From: Aaosphaeria pasadenensis
Lineage: Eukaryota; Ascomycota; Dothideomycetes; Pleosporales
DNA: 64,000 nt
Direction of reading: 5' to 3'
Assembly (NCBI GenBank): GCA_022813625.1
Contig: JAKLMB010000045.1
Location: 62,001 to 126,000 of the forward strand
Position 1 is the first letter of the stretch. Each line of letters starts with the position of its first letter. Positions 1 to 8,417 of the stretch are shown piece by piece. Below the pieces are notes generated by a model. The model searched no databases. It had not been told where the DNA came from and saw only the letters and a program-made list of their open reading frames with translations. Both the position numbers and the translations under genes were made by a program.

Positions 1-1
1 G

Positions 2-397
2 CAAGCCATCAAGCTTCTGCCTTTCATTCCCACCATATTGACAAAGCTCGGCTCTAAAGGCGTTCTCCTCACAAAGCTACTTAAATCAGATGACCCAGCG
101 TTGAGCTCCCGGGAAGAAGCGCCTTACGTACTCTCGAGACGGTCGAACAACGATGACGAGATTGGTGTGGGCGGCTTGTATGTAAGACTGTTCCCAACAG
201 ACAAGATTCTAGGTGAAGGTGAGGTAGTGAGTGTGAATGGCGTTGGTGACACTTTTCTTGGGGCTCTTTCGGCCGGATTGGTGAAGGGAAAGAAGGTAGA
301 GGACGTCATTGGTCTGGCGCAGAGAGCTGCTGGAATGAGCTTGAAAACTAAAGACAGTGTTAGCGGTGAGCTCAAGACGCTTATTGGACATTTGTAG
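2..397 (+). CDS. PfkB-family sugar/nucleoside kinase, C-terminal part (cut by window edge)
   Basis: The reading frame is open from the window edge to a TAG stop, so only the C-terminal ~130 residues are visible and no start can be given. The stretch VNGVGDTFLGALSAG is the PfkB signature 2, holding the catalytic Asp of the ribokinase fold (GDTF) and the anion hole. Family knowledge: ascomycetes carry a bifunctional pseudouridine-5'-phosphate glycosidase/PfkB kinase whose C-terminal half looks like this, with a loose insert (here an acidic Asn/Asp stretch) just before the signature. I infer that enzyme of pseudouridine breakdown, but any PfkB kinase (ribokinase, adenosine kinase) fits what is seen. 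No intron is evident in the visible part. Confidence 0.8.
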   Translation, partial: QAIKLLPFIPTILTKLGSKGVLLTKLLKSDDPALSSREEAPYVLSRRSNNDDEIGVGGLYVRLFPTDKILGEGEVVSVNGVGDTFLGALSAGLVKGKKVEDVIGLAQRAAGMSLKTKDSVSGELKTLIGHL

Positions 398-697
398 ACA
401 TAAAATCGCGTGCTGCCTTCACAAATCCATTCATGCTATTCTGTGGCTCCCTGGTGATCAATCTCATGACGACAGATTTCAATTTGATGTGAAGCTAGCA
501 ATCGCTCAGTCCACCATCCGGCATACGATCTCACGCACAGGGGATGGGCGTAGTTTGATTATAAGCAAAGATGTTCACATGGGATTAGTATGGCTTATTG
601 CAATTGAATTGCTATTGTAGGGCGCGTTCGTGACTGTTCAGCAAACGAATTACAGTACCGTGGAGGAAGCATGAGAAATGTTGCAAACAAAATCCAA

Positions 698-761
698 TCC
701 CATGGATCGATTTGCCAACGAAATATGGTCCCATGGTACGGGATACCAACGAACTATAGGC
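698..761. repeat. Two-copy 31-bp direct repeat with CCATGG and CCAACGAA
   Basis: Two adjacent copies start with CCATGG (700-705 and 731-736). In each, nine bases separate CCATGG from CCAACGAA, and similar flanks follow. The copies lie 65-130 bp upstream of the TATA box and may be promoter elements. A related arrangement occurs upstream of the paralogous gene (24725-24748). Confidence 0.55.
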
Positions 762-825
762 AGCAATCTACAAACTACAGACCGACTTTTGGTCTGATAA
801 TTTCGTAAGTTGGGATGAAGTTAGT

Positions 826-833
826 TATAAAAG
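826..833 (+). promoter_or_regulatory. TATA box of the caspase-like gene
   Basis: TATAAAAG, a full match to the eukaryotic TATA consensus, about 620 bp upstream of the ATG at 1447. The CT-rich DNA that follows suits a transcription start zone in filamentous fungi. Confidence 0.55.
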
Positions 834-987
834 GACCCGATTCCTTCCCAAACCCTCCTTTTACTTTCATCAATCTGTTTCAAGAACTTCGACCCTCAAG
901 TCTTTGAAACTCACTACCTATCATTACTTTCAACACCTGTTCCCTCCATTCATCTTCCCTCTATTCTCTCCACAACTTCTTTCTTCT

Positions 988-1110
988 CTCACCTCTCCCA
1001 TCGCTCACCTCTCCCATCGCTCACCTCTCTCATCGCTCACCTCTCCCATCTCTCATCTTCTCTCACCTCTCCCATCTCTCATCTTCTCTCACCTCTCCCA
1101 TCTTCTACCT
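988..1110. repeat. Pyrimidine tandem repeat, 16-bp unit CTCACCTCTCCCATCG
   Basis: Four near-identical 16-bp units run head to tail from 988. They are followed by two or three longer units in which CTCATCTTCT is inserted between copies. The repeat lies in the presumed 5' leader of the caspase-like gene and is almost pure C/T on the plus strand. Confidence 0.85.
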
Positions 1111-1124
1111 CTCTCCCCTCTTTT

Positions 1125-1220
1125 CTCTTAGACGTCTTTTCTCTTATACCTCTTTTCTCTTATACCTCTTTTCTCTTATACCTCTTTTCTCTTATACCTC
1201 TTTTCTCTTATACCTCTTTT
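1125..1220. repeat. Pyrimidine tandem repeat, 16-bp unit CTCTTATACCTCTTTT, about six copies
   Basis: Five exact or near-exact copies plus one degenerate first copy (CTCTTAGACGTCTTTT). It has the same 16-bp period as the preceding repeat but a different unit. It sits in the presumed leader of the gene at 1447. Confidence 0.9.
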
Positions 1221-1446
1221 CTTACCTCATACATCTATCACGTTTGCCTTCAAACCCTTTTCCTCTCTCCCACTTTACCTCTATTACTTCTTCCTTTGCC
1301 ACTTCAGGCCTCTATTACTTCTTTCCTCTTATCACCCTGCTCATCTATCACGGCTGCCCTCTATCGCTTGTACCCTCTACCATCTTGCCCCCTCTAATCA
1401 CTTTCATTACCGACACAAGATTGGTTCTTCTCCGCAATAAACCATA

Positions 1447-3402
1447 ATGTCTTCACACAACACTGAGAGTGTAGAAAGCGGTCTTGCTTCCTTGAAGCTC
1501 GGAAGGGATTCTCTCGGCCGAATTAGGAAAAGAGAATCAACCGAATTCCATACCTACACCTTTCCTGATTTCCACAAGGACACAAGGGTTGTGGCAGTTT
1601 GTGGTGTCACGACCATTGAAGATGCACATCCCAAGGAAGATGGGTGGTTTCTTGCAGACTTCTATCTTTTTAACGTCTTGCTGCGCGGCCTAGGATCTAA
1701 GCAAACTTGGTTAACAACACTGCAGCCAGAAAGATTGGTTTCGACGTACACGGAATACCTCCACGGAAATCCATATCAAGACCGTAGAGTCGTGCTTAGC
1801 CAGGACATTCTCGACCAGAAGAAATTGACTCCCGTAAGACGGCTGATGCCGGCTACAGCACCTAGAGACTATCTGGAGATCCTGCGCCAGGAGGCCGCTG
1901 AAGTCCATCGGAAGCACGAACCACTGCTGCTACTACTCTTCGGCCATGGGCACGAGTCAACTAGCCAGATTCTTATCGGATCCCTAACTGAAGCAGAAAG
2001 CCTCGATACGACGGGTTTCCCGCTAGCGAAGTCAGTGTCCATATCACAGGTACAATCAATCATCCCTGAGGGCCTTCAACTGACCATTCTGTCGAACTCG
2101 TGTTATTCGGGTGCATGGGCGGCAGCGATCAACAGCACCGCATTGACGGCTGCCGACGACGTGTCTGTATCATTGTCGTGGAATCGCAGCAGCACACTCC
2201 GGTACTCAGGATCCATGTGGATGACCATGTTAGTTGAAGCTTTGAAAAATGAGATGAGGGAACCTGCAGAACAAGAAGCGTTGTCACAAAGCCAGGAGGA
2301 CTATGTGATCTTAAATAAGACTTTTAACAAGTTCGCTGCAGAATGCCACTCGGTGCTTACAAGCCGTGTCGACAGACTGTTCGATTCCCATAAGATGACA
2401 TTTTCAGCCCAACAAGATGATTGGAACATGTCTTGGAGCGGGAGAACTGGAATCCCTCTTGCCAGGTTTGAAGACCGCTTCAATGCTTTACCGATTCGGC
2501 CCACCTCTATGGAACCAAAGTCTTATACCAACAGGGACCCAGCACTCTCCCTCAGCGACGACGAAAGCTCACCGCTTGAGCATTTGGGTATGTCATTAAT
2601 GGGAAGGTACGGGTCCGTGAAAACAGCAAGAAGGAATGTTTTGAACCTCGCTGTGGAGTATCTAAACAGCCATCCAGGGATGGAGGAAGCTGCGGGAAAC
2701 CAACGAATATCCGCAGACATCGCCATGCTTAAAAGCAAAGCGGATTCATCAATGGAGCATATTGCTGCTACTCAAGCACAATTAGAATATCGCCTTGGCT
2801 GCACAAAGGCAGCAACGACCTATCTCTCCACTTGTGGGATACCGTTGCCTCTGGGGTTAGCTTGCCACGAGTGGGACCGGGACAAACATATCAATAATAT
2901 ACCTGTTGGTCCCCCTCGCGAAGTCTACAAGGAAATCCTCAAAATGATAGCCAAAGGAGCCATCATGCCTGAGCCTTTTGGGAGAACTCATGGGGCAAGG
3001 TTTCCTAAGCCCAGCAGTTACATCGCATTTGCTCTCCTTGAGCAATACAGGCTCGATCCCCAGGATGGCAAAAAGAAAGCGCAAGTTTCGGTGGATAAGC
3101 TGGTGGCAGCTAAGGAAAGAGTCATTGGTGATCTTGTGGACTTCGTTCTGCGATCAACTGCGCTTAAACCGAGCAAGAGAGAATGGGCTTCGAGTCTGCG
3201 CAAGAGACTCCGCAGCTTGTCTCCCCGCAAGGCCAACAGGATGTCGGGCTATTCGAGCGGGCTAGTCTCACCCTCAAAGAAGCATCGTGCTTCTTTGGAT
3301 AACCCCCCCGAGTTGAGCCCTCGTCTGCCTCGTTCGCCCAGGAGAAGGGGCGATTCCTCGGCTAGTATGTCAGACGTCGCAAAGGGCAAGCGCAAGGCTT
3401 AA
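1447..3402 (+). CDS. Caspase-like (peptidase clan CD type) protein, His/Cys dyad present
   Basis: Single-exon gene of 651 aa. The N-terminal half looks like a clan-CD fold: a beta-strand RVVAVCG near residue 50, then a hydrophobic strand ending in LLLLLFGHGHE (His167) and another ending in LTILSNSCYSGAW (Cys219). Family knowledge: caspases, metacaspases, legumains and CHAT proteases all place the catalytic His before G and the Cys in a hydrophobic-xxC-xSG context about 45-60 residues later. The middle (about 385-480) is a second conserved block shared with the paralogue at 24987. The last ~75 residues are basic and Ser/Pro-rich with several SPR/SPK motifs and may be a nuclear or regulatory tail. 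No signal peptide or membrane segment is seen, so I infer a cytosolic or nuclear protein. Substrate and role are unknown; it may act in cell death or self-recognition. I cannot assign it to a named peptidase family. Confidence 0.75.
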   Translation: MSSHNTESVESGLASLKLGRDSLGRIRKRESTEFHTYTFPDFHKDTRVVAVCGVTTIEDAHPKEDGWFLADFYLFNVLLRGLGSKQTWLTTLQPERLVSTYTEYLHGNPYQDRRVVLSQDILDQKKLTPVRRLMPATAPRDYLEILRQEAAEVHRKHEPLLLLLFGHGHESTSQILIGSLTEAESLDTTGFPLAKSVSISQVQSIIPEGLQLTILSNSCYSGAWAAAINSTALTAADDVSVSLSWNRSSTLRYSGSMWMTMLVEALKNEMREPAEQEALSQSQEDYVILNKTFNKFAAECHSVLTSRVDRLFDSHKMTFSAQQDDWNMSWSGRTGIPLARFEDRFNALPIRPTSMEPKSYTNRDPALSLSDDESSPLEHLGMSLMGRYGSVKTARRNVLNLAVEYLNSHPGMEEAAGNQRISADIAMLKSKADSSMEHIAATQAQLEYRLGCTKAATTYLSTCGIPLPLGLACHEWDRDKHINNIPVGPPREVYKEILKMIAKGAIMPEPFGRTHGARFPKPSSYIAFALLEQYRLDPQDGKKKAQVSVDKLVAAKERVIGDLVDFVLRSTALKPSKREWASSLRKRLRSLSPRKANRMSGYSSGLVSPSKKHRASLDNPPELSPRLPRSPRRRGDSSASMSDVAKGKRKA

Positions 3403-3640
3403 CTGAGCTGGGAAGACCAGGGCCGTTGAGGAAGGACACATGACTATATGCTATTGCGACACCGAGGTCTGTCGTGTATTCCTGCGTGCTTCAGATGGTC
3501 ATGCGAACAATCCTGGGTCATAGGTTTGGAACTGAGGATATGGATGCATTTGGGTTTCTCTTTTCTTGTACTATCACTTATGGAAGATGGGGTATCTGGA
3601 ATTTGTCTGCTCCGGACCAGATGATGAAGGCTTTGAGAGA

Positions 3641-3870
3641 TTTGTGATGGCCTTGGACAGGAAATTAAGGGGGGATTGTGATGTGCGATGGGCATAGACA
3701 TGAGGACAAGGAGCCTGGAATTTTGGAAGGCCACGGGCGTGAACATAGTGGGGTATTGGGATTTGCCTACTTCGGCTCGAATGATAAGGGCATTGGGATT
3801 TGTGATGGGCTTGGACAGGAAGATAAGGGGCCTGGGATTCTTAATGGCCTTGAACATGAAGATAATGGGG
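3641..3870. repeat. Imperfect repeat, unit about 50 bp (GTGATGGGCTTGGACAGGAA...)
   Basis: Diverged copies start near 3641, 3683, 3799 and 3848. They share the order GTGATGGsCwTrGACAkGA, then a purine stretch AGATAAGGG, then CCTGGGATT and ATGGCC. Copies are partial and diverged, as in an old minisatellite. Confidence 0.6.
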
Positions 3871-4307
3871 TCTATGCAGTCTTCTCATTCGATACTATCC
3901 ATGAAGAATGGGACATCAGCCATTCGGCTGCTTTTCATATCACAACCATATATTATTCGGTGATTTGAATTTGACATGACTGAATTGATTACACGCACGA
4001 GGCACTCTTGGTCTCTGATTATCTATCAGCAGGCAACATGGAGAAAGCTTTCCATGCAGGTCTACCCGGAGTAAAGAGCGGTCTGAATTTCGTTGCATTC
4101 TTCCCGCTTGGGCACTACATACGAATCGTACTTATATCCATTTCAAGACTCTTGGCTTTGTGGGGAAGATCTGGTCGTAATAAATACCAAATGCAGTAAA
4201 TCTTGTCAGCATAACAATGGCCAATGGTAATCCTCAGAATGAACTATTGCCTCAGAAGGTACACGTGAACTATCATCAATAAAAGTGAGTATGTGACATT
4301 GTCGAAG

Positions 4308-4315
4308 TATAAATA
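4308..4315 (+). promoter_or_regulatory. TATA box of the small secreted protein gene
   Basis: TATAAATA about 100 bp upstream of the ATG at 4411, a normal distance for a TATA-driven gene with a short leader. Confidence 0.6.
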
Positions 4316-4410
4316 CGTCTGCTTCTTTGTCAATAAAATTATCGCAAATCAACAACTCGACTTCTCAACTGAAAGACAGTCAGTCCCATCTTGCACCATA
4401 CACTTTGAAA

Positions 4411-4795
4411 ATGCAGTTTTCTACTTCCAAGATCATTACTCTTGCTGTTCTTTTCAGTCCAGCTGCTCTAGCTGCCCAGTGTGATCACAACGGATCGGGA
4501 GGCAATATCGAAGATGCCTGGAAAGTCCGCGAGACTGTCTGCGGCGGTGGCTGTCCGTTCCAGCAACCATGCACCAGAAATGTCAATGCGGCAACCCTCC
4601 AAAGACAGCGACTTGATGGTGGTAAAGGATATAGCCATTGTTGGGATGCTACTGAGTGCGTAACGGCGAGTCTAGTAAATACAAACTTGCTAACATTTAC
4701 GACGCAGGGAAATCATCAACCAATGCTTGAAAGGCGGCTGGCGTTCTGGGACTTGGTCCCTCGATGGCCAGTGGTACTACTTGGACAATTTGTGA
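4411..4795 (+). CDS. Small secreted cysteine-rich protein (effector-like)
   Basis: Two exons by my reading: 4411-4655 and 4708-4795, joined over a 52-nt intron with GTGCGT donor, TGCTAAC branch site and CAG acceptor. The product is 110 aa. Residues 1-22 form a signal peptide: KIITLAVLFSPAALAA hydrophobic core with a likely cut after Ala21 or Ala22. The mature part has six Cys (24, 44, 48, 54, 77, 88), enough for three disulfides, is rich in Gly and ends in an aromatic stretch WSLDGQWYYLDNL. It carries no domain I recognise. Size, secretion and paired Cys fit a fungal small secreted protein such as a plant- or microbe-directed effector, but function is unknown. The start is the ATG beginning the signal peptide; an upstream in-frame TTG-initiated extension is unlikely. 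Confidence 0.75.
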
Positions 4796-5816
4796 AGGAC
4801 TCGGAAGTTTCAATACCTCGCTGTTGGAAACGGGGACGTTGAATATGTCTGCAGTCATCAGTTTCATATTTTCCTTTCATTCTCACCTTAGTCGCTCTTT
4901 CTTAATTCGATAATGTCTTTATGAGGCATCATGGTGCGCTAGGTCATATACGCAACGGACATGTAGACAAATCAAGCCTTAAGCATGGATGCATATCATC
5001 ACTTACACGTTCTTTTCCATGACCAGAGAAGTAAAGATAAACGTTCAAAGGTTCAAAGTCGAATCCCGTTTCAGCCCCGCAGTCATATCTTGGATGGGAT
5101 CTGCATGTGCAAAGTGCGAGTCCATGACGATACCACGAGTCTTTGGTCACGAGAATAAGCAGTAAATCGATCCACCCGCAGCGTTCGCTGATCCATCGGG
5201 CTCCGTTACAGGCAATGGAAAATTCACTTTGACGTCGGGCTTATTTGTTGTTGGCTGTATAACACATTTAGGGAAAACTAACGAAAAAGGCATTCCGCAG
5301 TTCGCAGGTAAGGAGCCAATAAAATTGATGGTTTGGTGTTGATCACCGTCCAACATAAGCCGGGTCATATACACTATGCAGGTCATGGAAAGTCAATGGG
5401 TTCACCTGTGAGACCTGGCATGAGGTAAAAATGGTACATACAGAATTTCTTCCTGTTTGAGTATTTCACAACATTTTTTGCAATACGAACTCCGAATTTG
5501 ATTAAATTATGGCTGAGATGGGTCACCGAATATACATTCATCGAACAGACATCAGAAGGAAGGAAACGACGCCCCCAGATCATATTCAGCGCATCACAAT
5601 AGTCTATCCTAGCAAGAGCTGATTGAGCGCGGAGGATACTTGAATCTGGTGAACGCCATTGTTGTCGGCGACTATGCGCCACACTTAGCAAATATCCTTG
5701 TGATACCCGACAAGCAGGACGCTATGTACTAGACAAAAGGACGATTACGCCCGCCCATTGCTTGTCAAATTAACTTGGGTCTCTCAATCTACATCAACTG
5801 TTATTCCTCCGTCGAG
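4796..5816. other. Intergenic region with a possible decayed minus-strand gene
   Basis: Three minus-strand open frames (5691-5383, 5386-5147, 5150-4944) lie end to end and contain Cys-containing, protein-like segments such as WGRRFLPSDVCSMN and LPANCGMPFSLVFPK. A candidate intron (GTATGT..CAG, 5448-5408) exists, but joining it does not keep one frame open. I see no complete gene. This may be a broken gene or chance. Confidence 0.25.
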
Positions 5817-7175
5817 ATGGGCGCGAACAGTTCAGTTCCGGCCGTATACAATGCTCCAGCCTATGGCATACTCTCATTAGACGTCGTCTTGACAACATCG
5901 GCGGTCATTGGGCGGCTTTTATCGCGAAGAGTTATGAAGGCGAGGCCCTCTGTAGATGATTATCTTGCCTACCTTGCCTACGTAAATGGCCAACATACAG
6001 TGCCTTTTTATGTAATGTGCTGACGGGTTTTGAGTAGGCTGCAAACATAGGGTTATTGATCTCCGGTTTCCTTCGTAAGTACCCAGAGTACTCCGTATGT
6101 TTTGGCATATAGGGGACTAACAATTCAAAGTCACAGCTAGTGGAGCTCTCGATCTCGAAGATATCTCTGTCCAGAGTCAGGCAGAGAAGGATTTCACTAT
6201 GCCTGTAGGGTTTCCTCTTCATTTTCTGATGGTTGTCTACTCACATGCATAGGTCTATGATGCACTTGCACTTCTCTACGTCTTCAGCATAACTTTTATA
6301 AAGGCATCAATTCTTTTCCTCTACCGACGCACCTTCACAATGCTTACGGCCTGGTTTCGATGGGCATGGTGGGCCATTTTTGCCCTTGTGTTGATGTGGA
6401 CTTCGACCTGCATCATACTGCTCGCTCTTCAAAGGACGAACCGGCTCCCCAAGGGCGGCTTTTCACGATTAGGCATATCTGTTACTGCTATCGTAAATGC
6501 TTTCACGGACTTCCTCGTTCTAGGACTGCCAGCCGTCAGGATAACGAAGATGTCATTGAGAAGAAGACAAAAGATCGCGCTAATATCGATTTTCATGATT
6601 GGTGGAATGTACGTATTCATACAAGACATGGCTCATCCTCGGAAGTCAATGGTGTACTGCCATGCGACTCTCTTTGCAACCACGCCTACATGTTTCACCC
6701 CTGCCATGTGCTAACGATCACCAGCGCTTCCATTGTTTCAGTAATTCGGGGAACGATATTTTTCATAAATCGCGCAAATCGACTCAACGAAGCGTATTCG
6801 AATTATCTCGATATCGTACTTACAGCAACAGAATCTTCGGCGGGAATAATGTGCGCTTGCCTGCCGTTGATGAAGCCTTTGGTAGTCAGGGCTACACGAT
6901 GGCTGCAGCGGTTACGTGGCTTAGATACTCGTCACCAAGGATGGACCACCGCATCAGGATCATCAGGGTCGGGGGCGATGCCGTCGAAGGTAGAACGAGA
7001 TCGGTCAATTAGGCGGGTTGACGATTACGACGTCCAGCTACTGCCAGTAAGCCCCACGAGTGGGAGCACAAGTGTTCTGTCCGGAAAAGACACCTGGCAA
7101 GGAATTGCCGTTGAGCCAAGAGACGTGCAAAGGCCTTGCAAAGCGCATAGATGTTGGAGTCGCGGCAGGCTATGA
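5817..7175 (+). CDS. Fungal rhodopsin-type integral membrane protein (PTH11/SAT5-like receptor family)
   Basis: Five exons by my reading: 5817-5981, 6038-6074, 6137-6204, 6253-6608, 6725-7175, giving 358 aa with all phases consistent. The ATG at 5817 leads into the first membrane helix (AYGILSLDVVLTTSAVIGRL) followed by SRRVMKARPSVDDYLAYLAY, the usual end of helix 1 and start of helix 2 in this family. Further helices include VYDALALLYVFSITFIKASI, WWAIFALVLMWTSTCIILLAL, GISVTAIVNAFTDFLVLGLP, IALISIFMIGGIASIVSVIR and a last one near LDIVLTATESSAGIMCACLP. The cytosolic tail (about 105 residues) is polar. The family is restricted to fungi and thought to sense surfaces or small molecules; ligand unknown. 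The second exon junctions are the least certain because two AG acceptors lie close together near 6136-6140. Confidence 0.8.
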
Positions 7176-7481
7176 GTAATGTTGTGCCTCTTTCCGATCC
7201 TATGACGGCATACCACAAGCCACGGGACGTTCGCAAGCGAACCCTCGCCCGCGCGGTATGGGCAGCACTGGCTAAATTCACCCCGGAGCAGACTGTCATA
7301 AGATTCGAGAGTCGTAATGTCGAGAAGTGGCCATAGGTTTAGCAATGGGTTCGAATGGGTTCATCGACCCTTAGAATCCCACAATCGGTCGCATTTCCGG
7401 ACGTTGTTGTTGTCATCTTGCGCGACTTCGATCCCACATCTGTCCTAGGCACACGAACAGCCAATGTAATCCTATGTAATC
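7176..7481. other. Convergent intergenic spacer
   Basis: Between the 3' ends of the rhodopsin-type gene and NAA30. Contains a short direct repeat (GTAATCCTAT twice near 7465-7485). Nothing else seen. Confidence 0.5.
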
Positions 7482-8161
7482 CTATGCAATAGCCTCGGCA
7501 CCAAACATAGCATTATCTCCGCCTTCGTACCGACCGTAACCCATGGCACCGTCGCCCATATCCGGCCTCTTCAATGCCGTGCCTGCTTTCAGATAGAGCA
7601 CCAACCTGAAGGCCGTGTTTCCATTCAGGTAGTACCGATGCAATCTCTTACTCCGTAGAAATCCTAAACGTTCGTATAACTTCATGGATGCGGTGTTTGT
7701 GACCTCCGTTTCGAGCACGATTTCGTCTGCTTGTCGCGCGGCCATAGCATCAATCGCCATGCATACAAGTTTTGTGGCTATCCCTTTGCCTCGATGAGAT
7801 TCTTGGACCGCAAGCATTGCAATATAGCCCCGGAAGGTTCCCGAGCGATGGGTCTCGAGTTTACATACGACAACGCCAATGAGCGCATTGGACAACGGGT
7901 CAAGGGCCTAAACGTGTTAGGTCAGGGAATGGAATCTGGGATTGAAGAGGCCCATTTGAGTCGTACCATAAAGGATAGATCTCCCCATTGGTAAAGGAAG
8001 TATCTATAGACGTATATGCTGTAAGGTTCAGAGAGATCCTTCGATATCAGCTGTCTAATTGCGGGGAGATATGTCTCCTCCTTGTCGCCTTCATACTGTA
8101 TATATTGCAGCTCGCCAGAGGACGAGGCCTGCTTGTCGCTATCGTTCGCAATCGCCGACAT
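7482..8161 (-). CDS. NAA30: N-alpha-acetyltransferase 30, catalytic subunit of NatC
   Basis: Two exons on the minus strand: 8161-7967 and 7907-7482, with a 59-nt intron (GTACGA donor, CTAAC branch, TAG acceptor), giving 206 aa. The N-terminal exon has DLSEPYSIYVYRYFLYQWGD, nearly invariant in Naa30/Mak3 and part of the peptide-binding face. The GNAT core follows with IAMLAVQESHRGKGIATKLV, where RGKGIA is the acetyl-CoA pyrophosphate loop, then LETEVTNTASMKLYERLGF and RYYLNGNTAFRL. Known role: it acetylates N-terminal Met followed by Leu, Ile, Phe or Trp on nascent chains at the ribosome, together with Naa35 and Naa38. The C-terminal ~30 residues are Gly/Ala/Asp-rich and not conserved. It lies head to head with LRO1. 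Confidence 0.95.
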
Positions 8162-8417
8162 GGCCGTCCGTCACAGGGCTCTGCCGACCGATCGTGTGTC
8201 GTCGTGGAATATGAGTACCTGGTAGAGGGGCAGATGAGGTTAGCATTCACGAAAGCTTGGGCTACTTGGCAACGATTAAGCTAGCCGCATGATGACGATC
8301 CTTTCACATGTCCCAAAACCTTTCGGCGCTGTCCCAAACACATGTAACTTAGAACTGAACCCAAATTTTAGGTCCCTTCCCAGTGAATTTTTCCCCTGTG
8401 TGAGAACTACGACATAG
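8162..8417. promoter_or_regulatory. Shared divergent promoter of NAA30 and LRO1
   Basis: Only 256 bp separate the two start codons, so both genes must draw their promoters from this spacer. No TATA box or named factor site is evident. Confidence 0.6.

Larger units (their letters stand above)
398..1446. other. Intergenic region: promoter and long leader of the caspase-like gene
   Basis: Holds the 3' end of the kinase gene, a two-copy 31-bp direct repeat with CCATGG (about 698-761), a TATA box at 826 and then about 600 nt of pyrimidine-rich DNA with two sets of short tandem repeats up to the ATG at 1447. Open frames here (for example 904-1131) only translate the repeats. An unspliced leader intron cannot be excluded. 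Confidence 0.6.
3403..4410. other. Intergenic region with minisatellite-like repeats
   Basis: Contains the 3' flank of the caspase-like gene, imperfect ~50-bp repeats at 3641-3870, and the promoter of the small secreted protein gene with a TATA box at 4308. Open frames across 3444-3968 on both strands are explained by the repeats and match no family I recognise. Confidence 0.5.

Noticed and set aside
904..1131. 75-aa Ser/Leu/Pro repeat frame
   Set aside because: It only translates the 16-bp pyrimidine repeats of the leader.
1244..1447. 67-aa frame whose TAA overlaps the ATG of the caspase-like gene (TAATG)
   Set aside because: It begins with TTG, not ATG, in pyrimidine repeat DNA; unlikely as a translated upstream ORF.
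5016..5030. FSGHG string on the minus strand, like the metacaspase His motif
   Set aside because: No matching Cys motif follows within 100 codons and the frame is short; probably chance.
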